Origin: a virus
Strand: one strand, 5' to 3'
IMG/VR virus record: IMGVR_UViG_3300009537_000193
Coordinates: 1 to 22,634 of that record
DNA length: 22,634 bases
The notes below the pieces were generated by a model that made no database searches, was not told the DNA's origin, and saw nothing but the letters and a program-made list of their open reading frames with translations. The position numbers and the translations under genes were made by a program. This document shows, piece by piece, positions 1-7,272 of this stretch (position 1 is its first letter; each line of letters begins with the position of its first letter).

Positions 1-618
1 GTTGTGCATGGCCCACACGCCTACATGCTGGCCGACGACACCAATGCCGATGAAGTAACGAAGTGCCATATCGAGTATCAGATGAAGCACCCGTTCCCAA
101 ACAGATGGGAAGACATTGCCCATGCGATACATCAAGGCCGTGAATTGGCTGGACGATCTGGCATACCGTTTGGCGATTCAGATGGCATTTTTACCGAATG
201 CCAACGAGTCTTCGACAGGATCAGGAATATTCTCATAGTTCCACAAAATGCGCGGCAAAATATCGGTGGCTCTCTCCTTGGCCCTTTGCCATTGAACGAA
301 ATTTGGCTGAGAGAAATGTTGGGATGTCAGGCCTTGTTTGATCGGCTCTCCGCCTTTGAAATTCATGCCAAATCGCGCGGGTTTTTGTCTCCCGATGCCA
401 ATCTAATCGACGAAGGAGCGCAACGAAGATTCAAAGAACGAGATGACGAAGTAATTCGCCTGAAGAACGAGTATCCAAATCTTAGCCACGGACAGATTGC
501 CAAGCGTATCATCAGCACATGCCCTGAATGGGCAACTATGGAAAACGGCAAAGCGTTGAGCGCTGGCGCTGTACGCGCAATTCTGTCTCGTGCGAGAAAA
601 TCAGGTCTATCGCCATAA
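1..618 (+). CDS. Hypothetical protein, 5' end probably outside the window
   Basis: I do not recognise this protein. The reading frame is open from the first base of the window. A GTG at base 4 could start it, but no ribosome binding site can be seen, so the gene probably begins further upstream. At least 204 residues are visible. The last 60 or so (about 140-200) are basic and helical, with a segment around LSHGQIAKRI followed by AGAVRAILSRARKSG that resembles a helix-turn-helix of the resolvase or sigma-region-4 sort; this suggests DNA binding but is only a resemblance. The N-terminal two thirds show no motif I can name. Codon use is less GC-rich than in the phage block to the right, so this gene may have a different origin. 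It is followed by a cluster of dyad repeats and a short non-coding stretch. Confidence 0.6.
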   Translation, partial: VVHGPHAYMLADDTNADEVTKCHIEYQMKHPFPNRWEDIAHAIHQGRELAGRSGIPFGDSDGIFTECQRVFDRIRNILIVPQNARQNIGGSLLGPLPLNEIWLREMLGCQALFDRLSAFEIHAKSRGFLSPDANLIDEGAQRRFKERDDEVIRLKNEYPNLSHGQIAKRIISTCPEWATMENGKALSAGAVRAILSRARKSGLSP

Positions 619-635
619 ACCAAGTGTCCAATCAA

Positions 636-721
636 GCGCACAAAGCGCACAGTGCGCACAGTGCGCCACACGTAACAACTGACTGCGCGCGTTTTGTTGG
701 CGCACAAGGCGCACTGTGCGC
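636..721. repeat. Cluster of 13-bp dyads GCGCAC-N-GTGCGC
   Basis: Three copies of the near-palindrome GCGCAC-N-GTGCGC lie at 645-657, 654-666 (overlapping the first) and 709-721. Extra GCGCAC half-sites occur at 636-641 and 700-705. The blocks 636-657 and 700-721 are 22-bp imperfect direct repeats with 20 of 22 positions identical, 64 bp apart. The segment 653-667 is also a perfect 15-bp inverted repeat of 708-722. This is the pattern expected of clustered operator or iteron-like protein-binding sites downstream of the first gene. The binding protein is unknown. Confidence 0.7.
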
Positions 722-801
722 AGTTTGGTTAGGAATTCAAGCCAAAGCAATTGATTTTAGACACTTCCAGAAAAACAATGAAGAAGAAAGAGAGGTGCGA
801 A

Positions 802-864
802 ATGTTGAGAAGAAAGGAAAGGTCACGCCAGGTGGCCGCAAAAGGCTCTGACGAGCAAGTTTAG
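802..864 (+). CDS. Possible 20-residue leader ORF
   Basis: A short frame, beginning MLRRKERSRQVAAKG and ending in TAG, is preceded by GAGG six bases before the ATG, within the purine-rich run AAGAAAGAGAGG. Its stop codon falls on the first bases of the hairpin at 862-893. A basic leader peptide next to a hairpin could act as a translational or transcriptional attenuator, or the frame could be chance. No conserved family is recognised. Confidence 0.25.
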   Translation: MLRRKERSRQVAAKGSDEQV

Positions 865-893
865 CGGGGGTAGGATCGCGACCGATCCCGCTA
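862..893 (+). other. Stable hairpin with bulge
   Basis: The inner stem GGATCG (873-878) pairs perfectly with CGATCC (883-888) around a CGAC tetraloop. It is extended by TAGCG (862-866) pairing with CGCTA (889-893), with a six-base bulge GGGGTA on the 5' side. There is no run of T after it, so it is not a classic intrinsic terminator. It lies between the short ORF at 802-864 and the tRNA-like structure at 921. Confidence 0.5.
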
Positions 894-920
894 GGCAAGG
901 CAACCACTTTTCAACCAAAA

Positions 921-1011
921 GGAAGGCGTCCCGTGTCTTGGTCGGCACACCGGCTTTACAGCCCGGCGAAGGGAGCGGGAAACCGTTAGGGTTCGATTCC
1001 CACGCCTTCCG
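921..1011 (+). tRNA. Atypical class II tRNA-like gene, candidate anticodon UAC
   Basis: The ends pair as an 8-bp acceptor stem (921-928 GGAAGGCG with 1003-1010 CGCCTTCC), with a possible discriminator G at 1011 and no encoded CCA. A T-loop TTCGATT (992-998) is closed by GGG/CCC, but the outer T-stem pairs are mismatched. The anticodon arm CCGGC-TTTACAG-CCCGG (950-966) has one C-C mismatch next to the loop and would present UAC (valine) after a U at position 33. A five-pair variable arm (974-978 with 983-987) is capped by a GAAA tetraloop. A short D arm CCG/CGG (931-933 with 943-945) holds GG in its loop. The length of 91 nt and long variable arm fit a class II layout (Ser, Leu, Tyr), which conflicts with a valine anticodon. 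It is therefore either a diverged phage tRNA, a tRNA-like RNA or a decaying tRNA gene. Confidence 0.55.
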
Positions 1012-1019
1012 GTTTTATT

Positions 1020-1208
1020 CTACGTCAGCTGACGAACCTTTTTCAAGGCTTGCTTGGCAGATTTATTCAAGACGGCCCTGATCCACTCTGACCTGTCCAG
1101 GCCAGCGGAATCCGCTGTCTCGCTGTATGCAGCCAGTTCGCTCGGCGTCAAGCGAAGCATGATGCGTTCGGAAAGGTTCTCGTCGCCACTCTTAGGGGGG
1201 CGTCCCAT
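1020..1208 (-). CDS. Ribbon-helix-helix DNA-binding protein
   Basis: This 62-residue basic protein begins MGRPPKSGDENL and continues with an ERIMLRLTPSELAAY beta strand and helix, then GLDRSEWIRAVLNKSAK. That is the strand-helix-helix layout of MetJ/Arc-type ribbon-helix-helix regulators, including plasmid MobC-like and antitoxin-like proteins. Such proteins dimerise, insert the N-terminal strand in the major groove and usually repress their own promoter. No SD is visible before the ATG. Instead the start codon is directly preceded by a 14-bp palindrome (1209-1222), which fits autoregulation. No toxin partner is adjacent: the next leftward gene upstream is the secreted protein ending at 1288. 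Fold assignment is fairly firm; role (repressor, antitoxin, mobilisation accessory) is open. Confidence 0.75.
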   Translation of the reverse strand: MGRPPKSGDENLSERIMLRLTPSELAAYSETADSAGLDRSEWIRAVLNKSAKQALKKVRQLT

Positions 1209-1222
1209 GCGTTGTGCAACGC
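1209..1222. promoter_or_regulatory. Palindrome abutting the ribbon-helix-helix start codon
   Basis: GCGTTG-TG-CAACGC is an inverted repeat with 6-bp arms and a 2-bp centre, touching the ATG of the leftward gene. Its position would let a bound protein block transcription or initiation, as expected for a self-repressing ribbon-helix-helix protein. The binding itself is inferred. Confidence 0.5.
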
Positions 1223-1287
1223 AAAACTAGGACACTACCCAGATCTCAGTGGCATTGCAGTTCTCCTTGTGATTGAAACTCGAAGCG

Positions 1288-2226
1288 TCAACGTACCGGC
1301 CGCACCTCGATCTTGAACGACCCGGAGGACGGCGCATTCCAGGGGTTGGGCACGATTTGCAAGCGGACCTCGCCGGCGGCGTCGGCCCGGACGCGGCCGA
1401 GGCTTCCGATCACCTTCCACGGCCCCGAACCGACCTTCGCCAGGAGCGCGCCGGCGAGGAACGTGCCGCCCCGACCCGTCGTTCCGGCGTGGCCCTTCGG
1501 ATCGGCGAGGTACTGACCCGGAGTCTGCGGCCAGAGGTCCACGCTCCCAGACGCGGAGACCTCGACGGACTCCCCGGCCTCCAGGCGGATGCCGGTCTTG
1601 TATGACTTTTCGAGGTCCGAGCCGTATTGAACGGCGTCCAGGTCGATCCTGGCCGTCAGCCTGCCGAGGAACTCGACGCGTTCGACCCGGCCGATCGGAA
1701 CCACGAGGTCACCGAGGATCGCCGACTTCACGGCGATCGATTCGGCGGTGATTGAACCGATGACGACCATTCGGTCGGTGGCGATCTCGTCGTGGTCCGC
1801 GATCGGTCGAGCATCGGCCTCGCGGATTTTCTGGAGCAACTTGGCGGCCCGCTGCCGAATCTCGGCGTCCTTTGCACCAGACGTTTCCGCGATCCTGGCG
1901 AGGTGCGGCGCCGCGATCCTTCCTAACCTGACGAGGGACGCTTCCGCGGCCTCGCGTTCGCGGTACGAAGCACTGGTGAGCCCTCGCAAGCCGGCGTGCA
2001 AGTCCTTCGCCTCGGCCTTGGTGGCGTGAACGCCGACGGATATGCGCCTGATCTTGGCGAGCGGCACCACCAGATCGCCGAAAGCCGTCTTCACCGGGAT
2101 CGACGCGGCCGCGGTGGAGCAGTGAATGCGCGTGCCGTCGGAGAGCGTGAGCCTGACTGGCGTCTGGGCCTCCAGTTGCAGAGGGATCAAAATGGCGGCG
2201 AGAATGGTGAGGGTGAATCGCTTCAT
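1288..2226 (-). CDS. Secreted protein with duplicated beta cassette, HEAT-like segment and LecA-like lectin domain
   Basis: This protein has 312 residues. Residues 1-20 are a signal peptide (basic start, hydrophobic core, A-Q cleavage region). Two related cassettes follow, near 24-65 and 152-188, each with the pattern I-x-V-K-(T/S)-A-x-x-GDLVVP and then a hydrophobic R-(I/V) strand. Between them, residues 75-137 form a charged helical segment (REREAAEASLVRLG and later RQRAAKLLQKIREA) like a HEAT pair. Residues 206-312 resemble the galactose-binding jelly roll of Pseudomonas LecA: a hydrophobic early strand, an aromatic W-P region, FLAGALLAKVG and the closing SGSFKIEV strand. It therefore probably acts outside the cytoplasm and binds a carbohydrate or surface ligand. 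The combination is typical of planctomycete secreted proteins, so this may be a host or cargo gene. It has an SD-like GAGGGC and an ATGA overlap with the upstream gene. Confidence 0.75.
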   Translation of the reverse strand: MKRFTLTILAAILIPLQLEAQTPVRLTLSDGTRIHCSTAAASIPVKTAFGDLVVPLAKIRRISVGVHATKAEAKDLHAGLRGLTSASYREREAAEASLVRLGRIAAPHLARIAETSGAKDAEIRQRAAKLLQKIREADARPIADHDEIATDRMVVIGSITAESIAVKSAILGDLVVPIGRVERVEFLGRLTARIDLDAVQYGSDLEKSYKTGIRLEAGESVEVSASGSVDLWPQTPGQYLADPKGHAGTTGRGGTFLAGALLAKVGSGPWKVIGSLGRVRADAAGEVRLQIVPNPWNAPSSGSFKIEVRPVR

Positions 2227-2387
2227 GTTTTGCCCTCGAATTGGCCGAGCGACGCGAGCGCCTTGCTCTGGGTTTGGATCAAGTCCGGCTGTCCGCCGCC
2301 GACTCTCAGTATCCAGACCGCCTCGCCGTGCTTCGGACGCGACAGGATCGAGTAGCCGACGCGGCGCAGGCGCTCATCGGCGGACAT
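2223..2387 (-). CDS. Small hypothetical protein, 54 residues
   Basis: This small protein is not recognised. It begins MSADERLRRVGYSILSRP and is basic and soluble, without an obvious motif. Its TGA overlaps the ATG of the secreted lectin-like gene (ATGA), and its first 14 bases overlap the end of the membrane-protein gene upstream, so the three genes form a translationally coupled leftward unit. A longer version starting at a GTG at 2444 is open, but it would lie almost entirely inside the preceding gene, so the internal ATG is preferred although its SD is poor. Confidence 0.55.
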   Translation of the reverse strand: MSADERLRRVGYSILSRPKHGEAVWILRVGGGQPDLIQTQSKALASLGQFEGKT

Positions 2388-2535
2388 TGGTTTTTGCTGT
2401 TTTTTCGCTGTGACGACCACGACTGCGCCCCACCACGAGTTCACCGACCACGATAACGGGCAGCATCGACGCGAGGAAGATCACCCAGACAAAGACGACC
2501 GCCTCGAAGAGCCAGCCCCTCGCCTTGTCGCTCAT
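2374..2535 (-). CDS. Small single-span membrane protein, 53 residues
   Basis: The protein begins MSDKARGWLFEAVVFVW. Residues 8-36 form one strongly hydrophobic segment (VVFVWVIFLASMLPVIVVG), followed by a basic tail rich in R and K. The tail would stay in the cytoplasm by the positive-inside rule, giving an N-out or hairpin topology. An AGGA ribosome binding site lies about ten bases before the ATG. It is the first gene of the leftward trio 2535-1288. The function is unknown; small membrane proteins next to secreted ones can be anchors, holins or signalling peptides, and nothing here decides between these. Confidence 0.6.
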   Translation of the reverse strand: MSDKARGWLFEAVVFVWVIFLASMLPVIVVGELVVGRSRGRHSEKTAKTNVRR

Positions 2536-2580
2536 GGTCGCCGTCCTTGCTACAATCACAACAGAAAGCGAGGTTCCACA

Positions 2581-2796
2581 ATGGCCAAGAAGAAACCAGT
2601 CCAGAGCCTGTTCGATTCTCCGCCGCCGGCCAAAAAGTCTGCCCCCCAGAAGCCGCAAAAGCCGACCGGGGACGGCTCTCTCTCCTGCGACGCGGACCTC
2701 TGGGACGCCGCCGAGGAGGCGCTCGAAGAGCGAGTCGCCGAGATCGAGGCGGCCAAGGCCCGCGGCGAAAAGTCGCCCTACGACTTTTCTGTCTGA
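2581..2796 (+). CDS. Isolated rightward small charged protein, 71 residues
   Basis: The protein begins MAKKKPVQSLFDSPPPAKK, is rich in Lys, Pro and Ala in its first 30 residues, then becomes an acidic-basic helix (DLWDAAEEALEERVAEIEAA) and ends PYDFSV. I do not recognise a family. Codon third positions are strongly GC, and a purine-rich AAAGCGAGG lies about eight bases before the ATG. A TACAAT at 2551-2556 could be a -10 box, though no well-spaced -35 is clear. It is the only rightward gene between 1020 and 19915, and its 3' end runs convergently into the last 19 bases of the giant polyvalent gene. The lone orientation and basic-then-acidic make-up suggest an independently expressed accessory gene. 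Confidence 0.6.
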   Translation: MAKKKPVQSLFDSPPPAKKSAPQKPQKPTGDGSLSCDADLWDAAEEALEERVAEIEAAKARGEKSPYDFSV

Positions 2797-5700
2797 GACT
2801 CCATCGCCTTCTTTCTGGCCGCCTTCTTCTCGAACGCCTTTTCCAGCGTCTTGAGGGACCCAGATCCCTCGCGCAGGCTGAAGGCGACGTCCACGCTCCA
2901 GCCGTGTGCCAGCCACCAGTCGGCGCCGCTGAACTCCGTCTTTTCGATTTTCTTCGCGATGCTCTGCTGTATCCGCTCGCCGTTCTTCTTGTACTCGTCT
3001 CGCATCCGAGCGGTGTTCCCCTTGGCCACTTCGAGCAACTTCCTGAGACGAGTTCGCAGATTTTCCTTCTCGTCCTCCGTTAGGTCAACCTTGGTCCGCT
3101 GAAAAAAGTCCTGGAGCGTATTGGCCTCCGGTGCCAGGCGGCGGATGTCGCGCAGGCTTCCGCCGTAGCTGCCACCTCGATCGAGACGGTTGAGGACCTG
3201 GTCGTATCCCAGGGTCAACCAGGTGTAGTAACCGTTGAAGCCGTTCACGACGTCGGCCCTGGCCGCTTGCGTGTCGATGTAGGCGAAGCCGGCCGCCCTG
3301 GCGCCGTCCACCTCGGCCTTGAACACTTCGCTGCCGAACCCGTCCCCGAGGTAGTCCACCTTGAGGCGGAAATAGTCGTTGTGGATGTAGCTTCGGCCAT
3401 CACCGTCAACCTTGAAGGTGCGGTAGCATTCCTCGATCTTGTCGTGGTAAAGGTGGACTATGTTCGGTTCGCCGCGCTCGCGCTGCACGTCCAGGCCGAG
3501 GTCGGCCGCCCCAAAGAGGTCGTCGATCTCGTCGTCGTTGAGGCCGACCTCGTCCGGCTCCTCCTGGTCGTTCCGGTCGGCGTATCGCTCGCCGTCGCGT
3601 TCGGCCTCGCGCCGGTCCGTGGTCCAGTCGCCGGCCTCATCCGCGTCTCCGTCGGTGACGTCGGCGGATTGCCAGCGGTACACCTCGACCGGTTCGTCGT
3701 AGCCGGGCGGCGTGAACTCGCCGATCGACAGTTCGACCACGTGCTCGCGGCGGCTGTCCCTCGTGCCGTCCGGGTAGGAACTCCACGTCTGAATGTGCTC
3801 GTAGTCCGTCGCATCGACTTCGTATTGATCGATCTCGCCGTCCCACTCCTCGCGGTCTTCGTCCTCGTCCTGATTCTCGTCCTCGTCCTCGTCTGGCTCC
3901 TCGTCGTCTCGGTGGCGACGCTCATTCTTGGACGCCAGCCATTCCATTTTGGCGTTCTGCCGCTCAAAGTGCTGATTCAGCTTCACGGCTTCCTGGTTGC
4001 TCCTGCCGCGATCGGCGAGGCTGTAAAAGGCCAGCATCGTCCGGTTGCGCTCGTCGGCAGCGTCGAACCACTCCTGCATTTTCTCGGAAGGTACGTTGTG
4101 GATCGAAGTAGGGTGAGAAGGCTCCCACGGCACTGCCAGGTGGCTATTCAGGCTCTGGGCGATCTCTTCGGCCGCAGTTTGGGTCAGATGCTTCGGCACG
4201 TTTACGGTCAGGACACCATCGCCGAGACTTTGACCAAAGGTCCTGATGCCGTCCTTGAAGATGTATTTCGTCCCGCTCTGATCCACCACGAAGCCGGTGA
4301 AGCCCTTGTCGAGCACGCGAGGCGAGCCTGCTGGCCGGTCGAGCCACTTCCGCGACTCCGGCGGAAGCGCCGCCCACGGCGACGGCGTCTTCTTGGTTGC
4401 TGCCGCTGGCTTCTTGTCGCCATACTGGAGATCGGAGTCGTTGACGACGATCACGCCATGTTCATCGTCTCGCACGCGAGCGCGCCCGGTTTTTGAGTCG
4501 TGCGAGAGCACCGATACCTTGCGTCCCTGCCACGTCGGCTGAACTTGGTGCAAGGCGAGGTAGCCTTCCTCGCCGACCCGCTTGACACGCTTGCCATTCA
4601 GGAATCGAACTTTCCGGCCGATCGAGTCGGTGATCTCGCCGGTGAAGCCGGGCCCGCCGTCGTCGGCCTCGGCCAGGTCTCGACCCTGCTCGACCTCCGC
4701 CACCGGCACGATGACCCTCTCGCCGGTGCGCAGCGCCAACAGGGCCAGGCCGCGCCTCGGATCGAGGACCACGACAGTCGCCGCGACGCCGCGGCAGCGC
4801 ACCTCGCCGGCCAGCAACTCGCGCGACTCGCGAGCCTCTGCGCCCTTGCCTCCGGCTGTCGGCCAGATCTTCAGGCCGTTGAGTCCGCCGCGCTTCACGG
4901 CCGGATTGACGCCGCCGGCCTTTTGCAGGTAGCCAACGCAGCGATCGTAGAGGGCCTCCGCGTCCACGTTCCTGGCCGCCTCCGGAACTTCGGACAGCAC
5001 ACTCGGGTTCCCGTCCGCGTCCTTGCCCTCGTCGGTGTTGTCGAGGATGAAGAACTGAGCGTCGGCGCTGTCCTTGTGCTTGGCGTGGAAGTCGGCGAAG
5101 TTCTTCGAGCCGAGCGCGTAGGACTCCGCGAAGAGCCTGGCGTCCACCATGCGGCCGATCTTGCCGGCCCGCTCGACGACTCCGCGCTGCGGGTTTTCCC
5201 AGGTCTTCGTCGGGTCGGAATGCACGAAGAGGAACGTCGTGCCGATCCCGCGCTTCTTGCACTCGTTGAGGACCCACTCGTTCTCGGTCGCATTCTGCTC
5301 GCCGGCGGCGTCCCAGACGGCGCCAGCCTTGCTCGCGACCGCGTTGACGGCGCTCACGCGGGAGAGGGCATAACCTTTCCCACTTGCGACTCCGCCACTC
5401 GTCACGAGCACGGTGCGGTTTTCCTCTGGCAGCTTGGCGACCACGTCGTCGAGGTACTTCACGAAGGCGCGCTTGGCGATCGCGTTCGCGGTCTGGTGCA
5501 GGACGGTGTTGTAGCGGCTGCGCATCCCCATCACGTCAGCCTTGCCGATTCCAGAGTCCGCTGGCGGATTGTAGACGTCGCTGAGGAGTTTGGCGTCGTC
5601 GGTAGCGAAGATATTCGGCGCGTCGCCGATCTCGTAGGTGAGTTGGTGCTTCGGCGCCGACTTGCCGAGGAAGGCGCTGAGTTCCGGCTCCGACCCGGTG

Positions 5701-7253
5701 ATGACGATCTCGTCGGGCTGGCCAGCCTTGTCGTTCTTGACCTGGACCTTAAAACCGGCGGCCTCCGCCTCCGCGGCCGCGTTGGCGTGGTGCTTCGCCT
5801 TGACGACGGCGCCGACCACGTTCGCCTTCTTGCTGAGGTAGGCGCCGACCATCGCCTCGGGATCGCTCTGGAACTTTTCGGTGAACCGCGACTCGACGAG
5901 GCGCTCGTTCTTGGTGAGGCGCGGCAGTCGCCCGATCGGCGGCGGCGGCGGCACCTGGTCGGCCGGCACGCCGACGCGCGAGTGCTGCGCCACTCCGCCG
6001 TCTCCCTTGGCCGCCGGGTCTGGATCGTACACCGGCAAGGCGTCGCTGCCAGGTGGCGGCGGCGTGGTCGCCTCTCGGGTTATTGGTCCTGCTCGGTCGG
6101 ACTTTGGCTTGTCTTTTGGTTTTGCTCCGGCTTCTTGCCCGGCACCACGCCCGCGATGATGAAGCCCGGGGTCGTATCTTGGACGAGACGGTTCTTTTTC
6201 GTAGGCGGCGATTGCTCGGTCGTACTCGGCGTCGGCGACGTCTCGGGCGTCTGGGGCTTCTTGGTCGGTTGCTCCGATGAACTCGCCGGATCCCTTGGTT
6301 TGTCGGATGGTGACGTCATACTCGTCTCCCACGGTCAAGATTTTGGTGAGGAGCTCGTTCCCCTGGTCGAACACGACGACCTTGCACCCCTGCTCGGTCG
6401 GAACCAGAGTACGGAAGGCGATGCCCTTCTCGTCCAGTTTAGCACGCGCCTCCGCGATCGACACCGGCAAATCCATCTGGTACATCGCGTCGGCGCCGTT
6501 CGGGTCGTGCGAGAACGTGAGTACGGCCTTCTGCTTCGCGTTCTTGCCGATCAGCGCCGCCGTGTAGCGCATCGTTTCCTTGTCGATTGGCTTGGTGATC
6601 GTCTGGAAGACGCTGTTCTCTGCGCCGTCGGCCCAGTCGCCGATGGCGTTCGCCGCCGAGTGCTCGACGCCGACCTGGTCGAGCACGTCCTCGGCCAGGC
6701 GGAGGAACTTGACTTGCTGCTGCCCGCCGAGGTTCTCCACCGCCTTCTGGAACTTGACGCCCTCCTCGACGTTCGGGGAGTACATCTGGAATCCGGCGGG
6801 ATCGGCTTCCGGCGATTCCGGCTCGTCGTCCTTTACTGGATCCGGATCCGGAATGAGGTCCTGCTTCCTGACGACGCGGTCCCGCCCTTCCTCGTCCTTG
6901 ACGTGCGCGATGCCTCGCTTGCGGTCCATCCCGACGACCTTCACCGGCCGGCCGTTCAACTTGGCACTGACCGCCCGTCGCTTGCCCTTGGCCTCCAACT
7001 TGGAACCGCGGCGCCTGGTCTTCGGCGGCTCCACCTTCTCGATCGGCACCTGCTTGCCGTCCACGTACTTCCGGCGGCGCCCGAGTTCGTCCTTGATCTC
7101 GCCCGTGAAACCCTCTTCGAGCAAGTCGCGCTCGCTAACCAGTCCTGCCGACCTGGCCGTGCGCTTGAGCAACTCGGCGGTCTGCTTGTAGGCCTGGTCG
7201 TCCCGCTGCACGCAGATCAGCACGTCTCCCTTGTGGTCGAATGTAGCGAGCAT
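2778..7253 (-). CDS. Giant polyvalent phage protein with zeta-toxin-type kinase domain
   Basis: This protein of about 1,491 residues is probably co-injected with phage DNA, as proposed for phage polyvalent proteins. A GTG at 7271 is possible, but the ATG at 7253 has GGAGGGAG ideally placed. Numbering below is from the GTG. Residues 170-330 are an alpha/beta domain (IGDWADGAENSVF, AFRTLVPTEQG). Residues 330-450 are Pro- and Lys-rich linker. Residues 455-745 are zeta-toxin-like: Walker A GGVASGKG at 626-633, then VWDAAGEQ and an R-x6-GRMVDARLFAESY region. Zeta toxins phosphorylate UDP-GlcNAc, but activity here is inferred. Three GFTG repeats occur at 54, 875 and 990, with SH3-like beta modules near 104-141, 826-860 and 914-950. 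Residues 1120-1145 are very acidic. Residues 1300-1356 may be a GNAT-like domain. It is the last gene of the structural operon. Confidence 0.75.
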   Translation of the reverse strand: MLATFDHKGDVLICVQRDDQAYKQTAELLKRTARSAGLVSERDLLEEGFTGEIKDELGRRRKYVDGKQVPIEKVEPPKTRRRGSKLEAKGKRRAVSAKLNGRPVKVVGMDRKRGIAHVKDEEGRDRVVRKQDLIPDPDPVKDDEPESPEADPAGFQMYSPNVEEGVKFQKAVENLGGQQQVKFLRLAEDVLDQVGVEHSAANAIGDWADGAENSVFQTITKPIDKETMRYTAALIGKNAKQKAVLTFSHDPNGADAMYQMDLPVSIAEARAKLDEKGIAFRTLVPTEQGCKVVVFDQGNELLTKILTVGDEYDVTIRQTKGSGEFIGATDQEAPDARDVADAEYDRAIAAYEKEPSRPRYDPGLHHRGRGAGQEAGAKPKDKPKSDRAGPITREATTPPPPGSDALPVYDPDPAAKGDGGVAQHSRVGVPADQVPPPPPIGRLPRLTKNERLVESRFTEKFQSDPEAMVGAYLSKKANVVGAVVKAKHHANAAAEAEAAGFKVQVKNDKAGQPDEIVITGSEPELSAFLGKSAPKHQLTYEIGDAPNIFATDDAKLLSDVYNPPADSGIGKADVMGMRSRYNTVLHQTANAIAKRAFVKYLDDVVAKLPEENRTVLVTSGGVASGKGYALSRVSAVNAVASKAGAVWDAAGEQNATENEWVLNECKKRGIGTTFLFVHSDPTKTWENPQRGVVERAGKIGRMVDARLFAESYALGSKNFADFHAKHKDSADAQFFILDNTDEGKDADGNPSVLSEVPEAARNVDAEALYDRCVGYLQKAGGVNPAVKRGGLNGLKIWPTAGGKGAEARESRELLAGEVRCRGVAATVVVLDPRRGLALLALRTGERVIVPVAEVEQGRDLAEADDGGPGFTGEITDSIGRKVRFLNGKRVKRVGEEGYLALHQVQPTWQGRKVSVLSHDSKTGRARVRDDEHGVIVVNDSDLQYGDKKPAAATKKTPSPWAALPPESRKWLDRPAGSPRVLDKGFTGFVVDQSGTKYIFKDGIRTFGQSLGDGVLTVNVPKHLTQTAAEEIAQSLNSHLAVPWEPSHPTSIHNVPSEKMQEWFDAADERNRTMLAFYSLADRGRSNQEAVKLNQHFERQNAKMEWLASKNERRHRDDEEPDEDEDENQDEDEDREEWDGEIDQYEVDATDYEHIQTWSSYPDGTRDSRREHVVELSIGEFTPPGYDEPVEVYRWQSADVTDGDADEAGDWTTDRREAERDGERYADRNDQEEPDEVGLNDDEIDDLFGAADLGLDVQRERGEPNIVHLYHDKIEECYRTFKVDGDGRSYIHNDYFRLKVDYLGDGFGSEVFKAEVDGARAAGFAYIDTQAARADVVNGFNGYYTWLTLGYDQVLNRLDRGGSYGGSLRDIRRLAPEANTLQDFFQRTKVDLTEDEKENLRTRLRKLLEVAKGNTARMRDEYKKNGERIQQSIAKKIEKTEFSGADWWLAHGWSVDVAFSLREGSGSLKTLEKAFEKKAARKKAMESQTEKS

Positions 7254-7272
7254 TTGCCAGACTCCCTCCACC

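Noticed and set aside
528-851. A 107-residue rightward frame overlapping the first gene
   Set aside because: It crosses the dyad cluster and has no ribosome site; composition is repeat-driven.
3267-4496. A 409-residue rightward frame
   Set aside because: Same antisense artefact over the acidic part of the polyvalent gene (GAC/GAG read backwards as GTC/CTC).
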